A program made the position numbers and the translations under genes. From Chitinophagaceae bacterium UBA4411 (lineage in GTDB: Bacteria > Bacteroidota > Bacteroidia > Chitinophagales > Chitinophagaceae), in assembly GCA_002400415.1 (NCBI GenBank), contig DGQP01000002.1, positions 186,001 to 250,000 of the forward strand: a stretch of 64,000 bases of DNA, in the 5' to 3' direction. Of the stretch, positions 54,079-63,489 are shown one piece after another. Position 1 is the first letter of the stretch. Each line of letters begins with the position of its first letter. The notes below the pieces were generated by a model. It ran no database searches. It had not been told where the DNA came from and worked only from the letters and a program-made list of their open reading frames with translations.

Positions 54079-54594
54079 ATGGAAGGTAAAAAAGCTGTTG
54101 AAAGTCTTATCATAATGACAGAGATCGTGTTACCCAACGACACGAATGTATTTGGTAACCTGATGGGGGGCCGGCTGATGTACTGGATGGATATTGCAGC
54201 AGCTCTGGCTGCCCAGAAACATTGTAATGCACCTGTAGTCACGGCATCAGTTGATAATATCTCTTTTGAAAACCCGATCAAACTGGGTAATGCGGTTCAT
54301 ATAGAAGCCAAAGTGACCCGTTCATTTAATACTTCCATGGAAGTCCATATGAAAGTATGGGGCGAAGACTTTACACAACAATATAAATATAAGAGCAACG
54401 AGGCTTATTATACCTTTGTAGCGCTGGATCCAGACCGCAAACCTCGCCATGTTCCGCAACTGATTACTGAAACAGAAGAAGAGAAAAAATTATTTGAAGG
54501 GGCCTTAAGAAGAAGGCAATTACGTCTGATACTGGGCGGGAAAATGAAACCGGATGATGCTGTTGAACTAAAGGCATTGTTTTTCAAAGATTGA
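54079..54594 (+). CDS. Acyl-CoA thioesterase (hotdog fold)
   Basis: 171 residues. YciA/BACH-type hotdog enzyme that hydrolyses acyl-CoA: LPNDTNVFGNLMGGRLMYWMD (catalytic Asp and CoA site), VVTASVDNISFENPI and VHIEAKVTRSFNTSMEV. The end is charged and helical. Convergent with the PlsC-like gene at 54598, three bases apart. Confidence 0.92.
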   Translation: MEGKKAVESLIIMTEIVLPNDTNVFGNLMGGRLMYWMDIAAALAAQKHCNAPVVTASVDNISFENPIKLGNAVHIEAKVTRSFNTSMEVHMKVWGEDFTQQYKYKSNEAYYTFVALDPDRKPRHVPQLITETEEEKKLFEGALRRRQLRLILGGKMKPDDAVELKALFFKD

Positions 54595-54597
54595 CCG

Positions 54598-55368
54598 TCA
54601 CACCACTTCTTTGGTTTGCCAGTGATGCTTTCCCATCATCATGTATTTTTTGCTTTGCTCAATAGCATCCATTAATTGCGCTAATATCACTTCTGCCGGA
54701 GCATCATAGTCAATTACCAGCGGCTCTTTAAAGGTGACGCTGAGAAGGGTTCCTTTCTTTTTGAATTTTAACCCTGTTTTATTAAAAGCCCGCCAAAAAC
54801 CATTGATCACAACAGGTATTACAATGGGCTTTACCTGCTTGATGATGAGTGCAGTTCCTTTTCTTCCCGGTGCAAAAGGTTTGGTGGTGCCCTGCGGAAA
54901 GGTAATGACCCAATTTTGTTCCAGGGCCCTGTTGATCTTACGGGTATCTGATGGGTCCAGCCCTTTTCTTACTTCCTTAGTTCCGTCATTCCATGTTCTT
55001 TTTACAGTCAATCCGCCAGCCAGCAAAAACAAACGGCTGATCCAGCTTCCTTTCATCGTGGTTTCAGCGGCCACATAATTCACCCGGGTAAATGGGTTCA
55101 GTAAATAATAAGGCAGCCCGAGCCGGTTCATCTTTCCCCATTTTACCGCACTGAAGATCTGGAAAAAGGTGATTACATCTGCAAAATAAGTCTGGTGATT
55201 GCTGACGAATAATACTTTTTCCTTCGGCAAATTCTTTAAATGCTCTGTCCCGGATATTTTAAGTTTATTGACGATAACCAGCCCCGGGTAGGATGCCAGT
55301 CCGACGATGAAGTAGACGATCTTTCGTACGGGCTTAAAATTTTTTATCCTGTCAGCGAATGAGCTCAT
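54598..55368 (-). CDS. PlsC-like 1-acyl-glycerol-3-phosphate acyltransferase
   Basis: 256 residues. The acyltransferase motif is NHQTYFADV (HX4D), followed by FPQGTTKPFAPGRKGTALI and PVVINGFWRAF. A hydrophobic N-terminal segment (IVYFIVGLASYPGLVIV) should bind the membrane. It likely acylates lysophosphatidate or a related glycerolipid. Its stop is three bases from that of the thioesterase; its acyl-CoA and acyl-ACP substrate preference is unseen. Confidence 0.9.
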   Translation of the reverse strand: MSSFADRIKNFKPVRKIVYFIVGLASYPGLVIVNKLKISGTEHLKNLPKEKVLFVSNHQTYFADVITFFQIFSAVKWGKMNRLGLPYYLLNPFTRVNYVAAETTMKGSWISRLFLLAGGLTVKRTWNDGTKEVRKGLDPSDTRKINRALEQNWVITFPQGTTKPFAPGRKGTALIIKQVKPIVIPVVINGFWRAFNKTGLKFKKKGTLLSVTFKEPLVIDYDAPAEVILAQLMDAIEQSKKYMMMGKHHWQTKEVV

Positions 55369-55440
55369 GCTATTTTTTTCAAACGATGCATAAGCAAATT
55401 AAGGAATTGTACCTGAACAAAGAGAATTTGATGCATTAAT

Positions 55441-55468
55441 AAAAAAGCCTCCCAATTGGGAGGCTTTT
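55441..55468 (-). terminator. Intrinsic terminator of rpsA
   Basis: GCCTCCCAATTGGGAGGC is a perfect 18-bp palindrome flanked by A and T runs, just after the rpsA stop (55488). It could also stop transcription arriving from the + side. Confidence 0.9.
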
Positions 55469-55487
55469 CAGTTATAAAAGCATTGGC

Positions 55488-57389
55488 TTAGTCAGCTTTT
55501 GTTTCTTCATTGCTTTCTCCACCTTCCATTTTCTTCTTCAGATCAGCCAGAACGCCTAAGTCACCCAGTGTGGCTTTTTCCACTTTGCTCTGGATATTCT
55601 TAACGGCTTTCTTGGTCTTGTCGGCTTCTGCTCTTGCTTCTTTCTTCACTGCTTCTGCTTCCTCTATCTTACCCTGCTCCCATATGCGTGTATGAGAAAC
55701 AACGATACGCTTTTCATTGCGGTCGAATTCGATCACCATGAATTGTGCAGTTTCGTCGGCACCGATAGATTTACCATCTTCCTTAGCTAAGTGACGGTTA
55801 GGGGCAAAACCTTCCAGGCCATAAGGCAGCTGAACAGTAGCTCCTTTATCATCCCTGCGGCTCACGGTACCTTCATGAAGGCTTCCGATAGCAAATGTAT
55901 CCTGCAGGGTATTCCAGGGATCTTCTTCCAGTTGTTTATGTCCTAATTGCAGCTTGCGGTTTTCTTTATCAATACCAAGGATCACTACGTCGATGTTGGC
56001 ACCAACCTTCGTGTATTCACCCGGATGATTGAAACGTTTCAGCCAGCTCAGGTCGCTGATATGGATCATACCACCGATACCGGCAGCCAGTTCCACAAAC
56101 ACACCGTAATTAGTAATATTCTTCACCAAACCGGTATGACGGCTTCCTTCAGCAAATTTGGTTTCGATATCATTCCAGGGGTCGGCAGACAATTGTTTGA
56201 TAGACAAACTCATCTTACGACTCTCTTTATCCAGGGTAACGATCTTCGCTTCATGCTCATCTCCCAGTTTGAAGAATTCTTTGGCATTAATCGGTGTGTT
56301 AGCCCAGGTGATTTCACTAACGTGAACCAGACCTTCAACACCAGGTTGAATTTCCAGGAATGCACCGTAATCTTCAATATTCACCACTTTACCTTTCACC
56401 ACATTGCCTTCTACAATGTTCTCACCCAATACATCCCATGGGTGCGGAGTCAGTTGTTTCAGGCCGAGGCTGATACGTTTTTTCTCATCATCGAAATCAA
56501 GTACCACGACGTTGATCTTCTGATCCATCTTCAATACTTCACTTGGGTGAGATATACGACCCCATGAAATATCAGTGATATACAGCAGACCATCCAGGCC
56601 ACCCAGATCCATGAAAGCACCAAAGTCTGTGATGTTCTTCACAGTACCTTCCAGCACCTGTCCTTTCTCCAGTTTGCTCATGATCTCTGCACGTTGTGCT
56701 TCGATATCGCTTTCGATAAGTGCTTTGTGAGAAACAACAGCATTCTTAATAGTCTCGTTGATCTTAACTACTTTAAACTCCATTGTCTTACCCACAAACT
56801 GATCATAATCAGTTACAGGTTTCACATCGATCTGTGAACCTGGCAGGAATGTTTCCATTCCAAACACATCCACGATCAGGCCACCTTTTGTTTTTGAAGT
56901 AACCGTACCAGTGATAACTTCACCAGTCTTATGCACTTCCACGATTCTTTCCCATGCACGGGTAATGCGGGCCTGGCGGCGGCTCAGGTTCAGGTGACCC
57001 TGACGGTCTTCCTTGTCAACCACCATTACTTCCACTTCATCACCAATCTTCAGGTTTTGTAAATCACGAAACTCATTGAGGGAGATCAAACCATCGCTTT
57101 TGAAACCGATGTTCAATACAACATCTGTTTTAGTCAAACCAACCACAGTTCCCTGGATCAGTTCGCCATCATTCAATTGAACAAAAGTGTTATCATACAC
57201 TTTGTCATACTTTTCTCTCTCTTCATTGCTGTAAGAGATCACATTTCTTTTGTCCACGTTCCAGTCGAAATCATCGTGGGCAGTTTGCACCGGTACATTT
57301 GTTGTCGCTGTAGATACGGCTGCTGTTTCAGCAGCTGCATTCTCGGGTGCATCAGCGTTTAGTTGTTTGTTAATCAAATTTGAAAACAT
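55488..57389 (-). CDS. rpsA: 30S ribosomal protein S1
   Basis: 633 residues. Six S1/OB-fold RNA-binding domains, for example LNDGELIQGTVVGLTKTDVVL, GTVKNITDFGAFMDLGGLDGLLYITDISW, GLVKNITNYGVFVELAAGIGG and LGLKQLTPHPWD. The N-terminus is Ala/Thr-rich and low-complexity, the C-terminus is charged and helical, both usual in Bacteroidota. Start at ATG 57389 (MFSNLINKQ): a perfect TATCTTTG box lies at 57436-57429, 39 bases upstream, while the in-frame region to 57500 precedes it. S1 here may help translation in a genus that scarcely uses Shine-Dalgarno sites. Confidence 0.97.
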   Translation of the reverse strand: MFSNLINKQLNADAPENAAAETAAVSTATTNVPVQTAHDDFDWNVDKRNVISYSNEEREKYDKVYDNTFVQLNDGELIQGTVVGLTKTDVVLNIGFKSDGLISLNEFRDLQNLKIGDEVEVMVVDKEDRQGHLNLSRRQARITRAWERIVEVHKTGEVITGTVTSKTKGGLIVDVFGMETFLPGSQIDVKPVTDYDQFVGKTMEFKVVKINETIKNAVVSHKALIESDIEAQRAEIMSKLEKGQVLEGTVKNITDFGAFMDLGGLDGLLYITDISWGRISHPSEVLKMDQKINVVVLDFDDEKKRISLGLKQLTPHPWDVLGENIVEGNVVKGKVVNIEDYGAFLEIQPGVEGLVHVSEITWANTPINAKEFFKLGDEHEAKIVTLDKESRKMSLSIKQLSADPWNDIETKFAEGSRHTGLVKNITNYGVFVELAAGIGGMIHISDLSWLKRFNHPGEYTKVGANIDVVILGIDKENRKLQLGHKQLEEDPWNTLQDTFAIGSLHEGTVSRRDDKGATVQLPYGLEGFAPNRHLAKEDGKSIGADETAQFMVIEFDRNEKRIVVSHTRIWEQGKIEEAEAVKKEARAEADKTKKAVKNIQSKVEKATLGDLGVLADLKKKMEGGESNEETKAD

Positions 57390-57428
57390 GATAAAATAGT
57401 CCCGAAGGGGTTTAAAATTTCGGGGCAG

Positions 57429-57436
57429 CAAAGATA
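57429..57436 (-). promoter_or_regulatory. Perfect -7 box of rpsA
   Basis: TATCTTTG on the minus strand, 39 bases before ATG 57389; it fixes the start. Confidence 0.72.
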
Positions 57437-57615
57437 AGATGAATATGGCTGAAACAGGCCGTTCCGGGCAGGAGTTTTTTGAGGAATTGCCCGGCTGCAA
57501 CGCCTTGATTTAGCGTTCCTTGCGTCGCACATTTCAGGGTTCTCCCCGCTGCTCATCTGGATTTATTCCTATATTCACCAAAATTAGCCCCTTGCTCTAC
57601 CGCTGCCTGAAAATC

Positions 57616-58560
57616 ATGGCCCGTCTTGCCCTGCCGGTCTTTTGCCGCAAACTGGTCATTAACAAGCCGCCAATTTTAAAATCAAAAGGGCCTTTATTGC
57701 TCGCCTGTAACCATCCCAACTCATTCCTCGATGCAGTTATTCTGGACCTGCTGTTTGAGCAACCGGTCTGGTCATTAGCAAGAGGTGATGCCTTCAAAGG
57801 TAAACTGATCAGCCGCATCCTGGCATCATTGAATATCCTGCCGGTATACAGAACCAGCGAGGGAGTGGAGAATTTATCAGAGAACTACAAAACATTTGAT
57901 GCCTGTATCCGGATATTCAAACAAAACGGTGTCATTCTCATCTTCAGTGAAGGTAAATGTATTAACGAATGGCATCTCCGCCCGTTAAAAAAAGGAACAG
58001 CAAGACTCGCCATCAAAGCATGGGAAGATAATATCCCGCTCCGGGTGTTACCGGTTGGTATCAACTATAGTTCTTTTAAACGCTTTGGGAAAAATATTAT
58101 ACTCAACTTCGGGGAGATCATCAGCAAGGATGATTTTAATTTTAAAGAAAGCGATGGGGCAAAAAACCAGGCCTTCAATAATCTCCTGCAACAGCAATTG
58201 GAACAACTGGTTCTTGAAATCCCAAAAAATGATAAAGAAAAACAATCAGTGTTACTCGAAATAAAACCGTCCCTCTTACAAAAACTCCTGCTGGCTGTGC
58301 CTGCACTCATTGGCTGGGTAACGCATGTGCCGCTATTCCTGCCCATTAAAAAATTAATCTGGGGGAAAACCCTGGATAACGATCATTACGATTCCATCAT
58401 GACCGGGATTCTGTTATTCGTTTACCCGGTTTACGTTATTCTGATCATTGCACTGCTGTGGATATTTACAGGAAGTCCATGGACATTGTCATTGTTGTTA
58501 TTATTGCCATTTACAGCCTGGTCCTATGTTCAGCTAAAACCCCAGCTCGATAATCACTGA
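57616..58560 (+). CDS. PlsC-like membrane acyltransferase
   Basis: 314 residues. Acyltransferase motifs: NHPNSFLDAV (HX4D), LNILPVYRTSEG, FSEGKCINEWHLRPLKKGTAR and LPVGINYSSF. Two hydrophobic helices near the end (about 250-300). Substrate unknown, probably a glycerolipid. ATG 57616 is the first ATG; a TTG at 57592 in frame (LYRCLKI...) would add a hydrophobic turn and is possible, while the TTG at 57520 is unlikely. It overlaps the convergent flavoprotein gene by 7 bp. Confidence 0.88.
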   Translation: MARLALPVFCRKLVINKPPILKSKGPLLLACNHPNSFLDAVILDLLFEQPVWSLARGDAFKGKLISRILASLNILPVYRTSEGVENLSENYKTFDACIRIFKQNGVILIFSEGKCINEWHLRPLKKGTARLAIKAWEDNIPLRVLPVGINYSSFKRFGKNIILNFGEIISKDDFNFKESDGAKNQAFNNLLQQQLEQLVLEIPKNDKEKQSVLLEIKPSLLQKLLLAVPALIGWVTHVPLFLPIKKLIWGKTLDNDHYDSIMTGILLFVYPVYVILIIALLWIFTGSPWTLSLLLLLPFTAWSYVQLKPQLDNH

Positions 58561-59804
58561 GTTGCTGCTATACTCTTTGCTGCAATAAAACCACTGGTCC
58601 AGGCGTGCTGAAAATTAAAGCCCCCGGTCACGCCATCAACATCTAAAATTTCCCCGGCGAAGAATAAGTTGGGCATTTTCTTGCTCATCATGGTATTAGG
58701 ATCAACCTCGTTCAGTTTAATTCCCCCTGCTGTAACAAATTCTTCTTTGAAAGTGGTTTTACCTTTTATCTCAAATGTACAGTTACATAGATTCCTGGTC
58801 AGCCGGTTCTGTTCCTTCGACGGCAGGTCTGCCCATCTTCGTTCAGCATTTACATCAGAAAATGCCAATAAATATTCCCATAGCCGCTGAGGCAATCCAA
58901 ACGGGTTTTTATTGATGATCTTTTGTGCAGCCATATCAAAACGCAATGATTGAAATTTCTCTGCCAGTTGCTGCTCATTGTAATGGGGCAACCAGCTTAT
59001 ACTAATTCCAAATTTCCAATTCCTTTCTTTTAGTTCTCTCGCCCCCCATGCACTTAATTTTAAAACACACGGACCACTCAACCCCCAATGGGTGATCAGC
59101 AGCGGCCCTTCCTGCTCCAGTTTTGTCCCTGTAATCTTCACTCTCACATTTTCGACACTCACGCCCATCAGTTTGGTAATTGGATTGCCGGGCATACCTG
59201 CCTGGCCGGCAGGCAGGTTAAAGGTGAATAACGAGGGAACCGGTTCTTCGATGGAATGCCCGAGATTTTTTATCCATTCAAACATTAAAGATTTTGAATA
59301 GCCCCCGCAGGCTATGCATACAAAATCCGAAGCCAGGTGACGGGAGTCTGACAGCTCTATTATAAACTTGCCATTGTCATATTTCAGGCTTTTTACTTCC
59401 GACTTCACTGTTATACCCACCTGATAACGGCTTGCTTCTTTTAATAAGCAATCAATAATGGTTTGAGAAGAATCGGTTAACGGGAACACCCTTCCATCTG
59501 CCTCCGTTTTCAGTTTCACTCCTCTTTCTTCAAACCATTGCACCGTATCTGTTGTAAAGAATTGATGAAACGCTTTCTTTACAAAATGCTGCCCCCTGGG
59601 GTAACGCCTGCTCAATTCAGGAATTTCAAAACAGGCATGTGTTAAATTACAACGTCCGCCACCACTCACTTTTACTTTAGACAATAACTTACCTGTTTTT
59701 TCAACGATAGTGACTTTCAATGCCGGGTTCATCCGCGCCGCATTCACCGCACAGAAAAAACCGGCAGCCCCGCCTCCTATTACTACAAGCTGTTTTGACA
59801 CCAT
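58554..59804 (-). CDS. HI0933/BaiN-type flavoprotein
   Basis: 416 residues. FAD-dependent protein with the Rossmann start LVVIGGGAAGFFCAVNAAR, SGGGRCNLTHACFE, CIACGGYSKSLMFEW and the C-terminal FFAGEILDVDGVTGGFNFQHAW. Members include aminoacetone oxidase-like and bile-acid (BaiN) enzymes; the substrate here is unknown. An insertion of about eight residues (LPAGQAGMPG) interrupts the usual PSLFTF...-ITKL segment; it is encoded by a palindromic repeat (59196-59218). ATG 59804 is preferred; the in-frame ATG at 59870 would overlap the divergent gene. Confidence 0.9.
   Translation of the reverse strand: MVSKQLVVIGGGAAGFFCAVNAARMNPALKVTIVEKTGKLLSKVKVSGGGRCNLTHACFEIPELSRRYPRGQHFVKKAFHQFFTTDTVQWFEERGVKLKTEADGRVFPLTDSSQTIIDCLLKEASRYQVGITVKSEVKSLKYDNGKFIIELSDSRHLASDFVCIACGGYSKSLMFEWIKNLGHSIEEPVPSLFTFNLPAGQAGMPGNPITKLMGVSVENVRVKITGTKLEQEGPLLITHWGLSGPCVLKLSAWGARELKERNWKFGISISWLPHYNEQQLAEKFQSLRFDMAAQKIINKNPFGLPQRLWEYLLAFSDVNAERRWADLPSKEQNRLTRNLCNCTFEIKGKTTFKEEFVTAGGIKLNEVDPNTMMSKKMPNLFFAGEILDVDGVTGGFNFQHAWTSGFIAAKSIAATQ
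59196..59218. repeat. Palindromic repeat inserted in frame into the flavoprotein gene
   Basis: ACCTGCCTG (59196-59204), five-base spacer GCCGG, then CAGGCAGGT (59210-59218), exact 9-bp inverted arms. It encodes PAGQAG on the minus strand, extra relative to the family. Confidence 0.55.
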
Positions 59805-59863
59805 GCACTTTTTACAAAGAACGCTGAAATTTTGGTAAGTTCGTTTTGCAGAAATAGGAATAC

Positions 59864-60454
59864 ATGGCACACCCCCTTACCAAAAAACAGCTGAAAGAAC
59901 TCCCTGTAATGCCCTATGAAAAAATCAGGGATTATTTACAAACGGGTCATATCTTTTTCAGCTCCGGCAGCTATGCTTTTTCCGGTATCATTCAGAAACT
60001 GACTAAAAGTGTATGGAGCCATGTGGCGATTGTTTATAAAGACCAGGAGCTGGGGAGGGTGATGGTACTGGAAGCAGAACCGGCGGTCGGAATCCGCCTG
60101 ATTCCTTTGTCCAATTACCTGAGAAATTATAAAGGGAAAAAACGTCCTTACAAAGGGCAGGTGGCCATTGCAAAATTGAATTTTGACCTGGAAAAACCAA
60201 AACTGAATAAAGCTATCAGTTTTGGGCTGGATGAACTGACCCGGCCTTATGATAACTGGGAGATCATCCGCATTATGTTGCGCATACTTTTTAAGACAGG
60301 AAAACGGGAAAAGAACAAGAGTTATATCTGCTCAGAACTGGTAAGAGATGCTTTTGCCAAATCCGGAGTATTCTTCAAATTGAATAATACGTATATCAGC
60401 CCGCAGGAAATATGGCTTGATGAAAGGGTTGAATTAAAATACCGGCTGTTATAA
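59864..60454 (+). CDS. Permuted NlpC/P60 (YiiX/YebB-like) cysteine hydrolase
   Basis: 196 residues. Order of catalytic elements is circularly permuted: His in WSHVAIVYK, an acidic residue in LEAEPAVGI, and the Cys in YICSELVRDAF near the C-terminus. It is the YiiX/YebB-like group of papain-type hydrolases; substrates may be peptides or lipid-linked molecules. No signal peptide is visible, so it acts in the cytoplasm. It starts divergently from the flavoprotein gene and ends overlapping map by 6 bp. Confidence 0.83.
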   Translation: MAHPLTKKQLKELPVMPYEKIRDYLQTGHIFFSSGSYAFSGIIQKLTKSVWSHVAIVYKDQELGRVMVLEAEPAVGIRLIPLSNYLRNYKGKKRPYKGQVAIAKLNFDLEKPKLNKAISFGLDELTRPYDNWEIIRIMLRILFKTGKREKNKSYICSELVRDAFAKSGVFFKLNNTYISPQEIWLDERVELKYRLL

Positions 60455-61261
60455 TACCTCCACGTTTGCCGTAAACAGATTCGGATTTGCTTTTTCTGCT
60501 TCTTCAATAGGCTTGTAGTTAGAAAGAATATCTGCTTTTGTTTTCCGTACACATACATCGTGTTCAAAATGCACGGATGGCTTCCCGTCTTTTGTCCGTA
60601 CGGTCCAGCCATCATCTTCAGTATACACATCCCGTTTACCCAAATTGATCATAGGCTCTATAGCAAGTACCAAGCCTTCTTTTAGTTTCGCACCGCTGCC
60701 TCTTTTTCCATAGTTGGGCACCTGCGGGTCTTCATGCATGCTTCTGCCCAGGCCATGGCCAACCAATTCTCTCACTACTCCATATCCATGTTTCTTTTCT
60801 GTATGTTCCTGTACGGCAAATGCAATATCGCCCACCCGGCCTCCTGCTACTGCTTTTTCGATCCCCTTATACAACGACTCTTTTGTTACCTGTATCAGCT
60901 GCATCACACTTGCGCCGGGGTCGCCAATAGCAAAAGTGTACGCATGATCACCATGCCAGCCGTTTAAGATAACGCCAATATCAACTGAAATGATGTCCCC
61001 CTCTTTTAATTCATTTTTAGTGGGAAACCCATGTACCACCACATCGTTTACGGAAAGACAGGAATTAAAAGGATAGCCATTATAATTTAAAAAAGAGGGT
61101 ATCGCCTGGTGATCCCGGATAAAATCCCCGATCATTTTGTCTAACGACAATGTAGTAATGCCGGGCCTTAAAATACCGGCCACTTCTGTCATTGTTCTGC
61201 TTACCAGCAATGCACTTTTGCGCATCATCTCAACCTGCTCATCTGTTTTGTAGATCATCAT
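60449..61261 (-). CDS. map: Methionine aminopeptidase, type I
   Basis: 270 residues. Removes the N-terminal Met from nascent proteins. The five metal ligands are seen: Asp in ISVDIGV, Asp in NGWHGDHAYTF, His in GHGLGRSMHEDP, Glu in LAIEPMINLG and Glu in VHFEHDVCV. It lies downstream of secY, as in many spc operons, but a terminator separates the two. The start is ATG 61261 or 61258. Confidence 0.97.
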   Translation of the reverse strand: MMIYKTDEQVEMMRKSALLVSRTMTEVAGILRPGITTLSLDKMIGDFIRDHQAIPSFLNYNGYPFNSCLSVNDVVVHGFPTKNELKEGDIISVDIGVILNGWHGDHAYTFAIGDPGASVMQLIQVTKESLYKGIEKAVAGGRVGDIAFAVQEHTEKKHGYGVVRELVGHGLGRSMHEDPQVPNYGKRGSGAKLKEGLVLAIEPMINLGKRDVYTEDDGWTVRTKDGKPSVHFEHDVCVRKTKADILSNYKPIEEAEKANPNLFTANVEVL

Positions 61262-61285
61262 AATGCAAATATCCCAATAAAAATA

Positions 61286-61315
61286 AAACCCGGCAAGTAG
61301 TACTTTGCCGGGTTT
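61286..61315 (-). terminator. Intrinsic terminator of the spc operon (after secY)
   Basis: AAACCCGGCAA, eight-base loop, TTGCCGGGTTT, then TTATTTTTATT-type U-rich sequence on the minus strand. It separates secY from map. Confidence 0.88.
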
Positions 61316-61333
61316 CGTATAGTCAAAAATTTG

Positions 61334-62668
61334 TTACATCTGTACGGCTGAAGCAGTCTGTCTTCCCTGTATACGGCCGCTTTTCATCAGGCCATCATAC
61401 TGGCGCATCAGCAATTGTGTTTCTATTTGCTGAAGTGTGTCCAGTATAACACCTACCATAATCAGCAGGGAAGTACCTCCAAAGAAAGTAGAGAACCCTT
61501 GTGTTACACCTAAGCGTTGCGCAATACCAGGCAGGATACCCACAAAAGCCAGTAATATCGCACCCGGCAAAGTGATCCTGTCCATGATCTGTCCGATATA
61601 ATCAGCTGTGGGCTGGCCCGGTTTTACGCCGGGGATAAATCCGTTATTCTGTTTCAGGTTATCAGCAATCTGTTTGGGGTTAAATATCAGGGCTGTGTAG
61701 AGGAAAGTAAACCCTACCACTACAACCGTGTAAATAATCATATGCCAGATATTCTTCTGATCAGTGAAAATGCCGGACAGGTCCCTTCCGCCTCCCAGAG
61801 TGATCAGTGTGGGCAGGAACATGATCGCCTGTGCAAAGATGATGGGCATTACACCGGCGCTATTTACCTTCAAGGGAAGAAATTGCCTTGCACCCCCGCC
61901 CAATTGGCGGTTTCCAACGATTTGTTTGGCGTAGTTAACAGGTACTTTCCGCACCCCCTGGATCAATAATATACAGCCAAGAATAATAGCGATCAGGATT
62001 GCAATCTCAATAATAAAGATCAGGATCGATCCGGTCCTGGTTGACTTGGCAGTTAATTCCTCGAGGAAATTCTGCGGCAAACGGCCAAGGATACCGATCA
62101 TAATGATAAGTGAAGTACCATTTCCCAATCCTTTGTCAGTAATCTTTTCACCCATCCACATTACAAAGAGAGTTCCTGCAGTCAGCACAATTACGGATGA
62201 TAAAAGAAAAGGATAATCAGCAATGATCATTCCCGGGTTACTCAGGGCCATATTTTCCAGGTAACGCACATAGGCTGAAGCCTGGAGTAATGTAACCACA
62301 ACAGTCAGGTAGCGGGTATATTGGTTGATCTTTTTGCGTCCGCTGTCCCCTTCCTTCTGCATTTTCTGGAAACGGGGCACCAGTACTGTCATCAGCTGCA
62401 TAAAAATCGATGCAGAGATATAGGGCATAATACCTAAAGCAAAAATAGAAGCCTGGTTAAACGCACCGCCCGCAAAAGTATTGATCAGGTCAAGGATACC
62501 ATTATTAGCCTGACCCTGCTTTGCAGTCATGATAATAGGATTGATCCCTGGTAATACAATATGCGTTCCTATCCGGTAAATAAGAATCATCATCAGGGTG
62601 AAAAGTATCTTGCTTTTCAGTTCCTCGATGCTCCAGATATTCTTTAAAGTCTGAATTAATTTTTTCAC
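61334..62668 (-). CDS. secY: Protein translocase subunit SecY
   Basis: 444 residues, GTG start (62666-62668), ten membrane helices. Forms the channel of the Sec translocon that exports the many signal-peptide proteins in this region. SecY markers: RIGTHIVLPGINP, GGAFNQASIFALGIMPYISASIF, QMLTVLVPRFQ-like and QTASAVQM at the end. Last gene of the ribosomal operon before the terminator. Confidence 0.97.
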   Translation of the reverse strand: MKKLIQTLKNIWSIEELKSKILFTLMMILIYRIGTHIVLPGINPIIMTAKQGQANNGILDLINTFAGGAFNQASIFALGIMPYISASIFMQLMTVLVPRFQKMQKEGDSGRKKINQYTRYLTVVVTLLQASAYVRYLENMALSNPGMIIADYPFLLSSVIVLTAGTLFVMWMGEKITDKGLGNGTSLIIMIGILGRLPQNFLEELTAKSTRTGSILIFIIEIAILIAIILGCILLIQGVRKVPVNYAKQIVGNRQLGGGARQFLPLKVNSAGVMPIIFAQAIMFLPTLITLGGGRDLSGIFTDQKNIWHMIIYTVVVVGFTFLYTALIFNPKQIADNLKQNNGFIPGVKPGQPTADYIGQIMDRITLPGAILLAFVGILPGIAQRLGVTQGFSTFFGGTSLLIMVGVILDTLQQIETQLLMRQYDGLMKSGRIQGRQTASAVQM

Positions 62669-62744
62669 GGGAGTTAAATAGATTTAAGAGCCCTGTAAAC
62701 ACAAACGACACATCTTCAGATGCATCGTTGCAATTTAGCGAAAT

Positions 62745-63194
62745 TTACTTTACGATTTCAATTGATCCGCCGGCTGCTTCGATCGCTGCTTTAGCTTTCT
62801 CACTGACCGCATTCACTTTAAAGGTGAATTTATTTTTCAGCTCACCATTGCCTAATATCTTTACCCTGTCTGTCTGGCTGATAAGGCCGTTGATATAAAG
62901 GTTTTCGAGGGAGAATTCAGTGATATTATATTTCTCAGCCAGTTGCTCTACTTGTCCGAGGTTGAGTACTGTATATTCAACACGGTGAGGATTGCTGAAC
63001 CCGCGTTTGGGAACACGGCGCTGAATAGGCATCTGTCCGCCTTCATGAGCCATTTTACTTTTGTAACCGGTACGTGCCTGTGCACCTTTTGTACCTTTTG
63101 TTGATGTTCCGCCATGGCCGGAACCATCACCACGTCCAATTCTTTTTGTTTTGTGTGTTGCGCCTTTTGCAGGTCTTAATTCGTGCAGTTTCAT
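62745..63194 (-). CDS. rplO: 50S ribosomal protein L15
   Basis: 149 residues. Glycine- and Lys-rich start HELRPAKGATHKTKRIGRGDGSGHGGT, then GYKSKMAHEGGQMPIQRRVPKRGFSN. Typical L15, next to rpmD. Confidence 0.98.
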   Translation of the reverse strand: MKLHELRPAKGATHKTKRIGRGDGSGHGGTSTKGTKGAQARTGYKSKMAHEGGQMPIQRRVPKRGFSNPHRVEYTVLNLGQVEQLAEKYNITEFSLENLYINGLISQTDRVKILGNGELKNKFTFKVNAVSEKAKAAIEAAGGSIEIVK

Positions 63195-63215
63195 TGCTTT
63201 TATTTTTTACTCAAC

Positions 63216-63235
63216 GCCCCGAAAGCATTCGGGGC
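63216..63235. promoter_or_regulatory. Stem-loop between rpmD and rplO
   Basis: GCCCCGAA-AGCA-TTCGGGGC within the operon. No U-run follows on the minus strand, so it is not a normal terminator; it may shape processing or translation of the mRNA. Confidence 0.4.
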
Positions 63236-63286
63236 TCGCTTGTTATTGAATGATTGCTAACCGTTGTCTGAACGATCACAATTTTG

Positions 63287-63466
63287 TTATGCTTCTTCCA
63301 CTTTCACCAGGTGAGTCACCTTCCGGATCATACCCAGTATTTGCGGGGTGGCTTCCACTTCTTTAGAGGAATTTGTCTTATTCAAACCCAACGCCTGTAT
63401 CGTCAGCTTCTGACGTTCAGGTCTGTCGATAGGACTTTTTACCAATGTTATTTTTATCTTTTTCAT
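63287..63466 (-). CDS. rpmD: 50S ribosomal protein L30
   Basis: 59 residues read directly from the minus strand (MKKIKITLVKSPIDRPERQK, then TPQILGMIRKVTHLVKVEEA). Standard short L30, between rpsE and rplO. Confidence 0.95.
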   Translation of the reverse strand: MKKIKITLVKSPIDRPERQKLTIQALGLNKTNSSKEVEATPQILGMIRKVTHLVKVEEA

Positions 63467-63489
63467 AATTCAATTCGTTTGAAGTCGGA

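Noticed and set aside
55947..56567. 206-residue frame on + inside rpsA
   Set aside because: Shadow of the S1 repeats on the opposite strand; His/Phe-rich translation typical of antisense frames.
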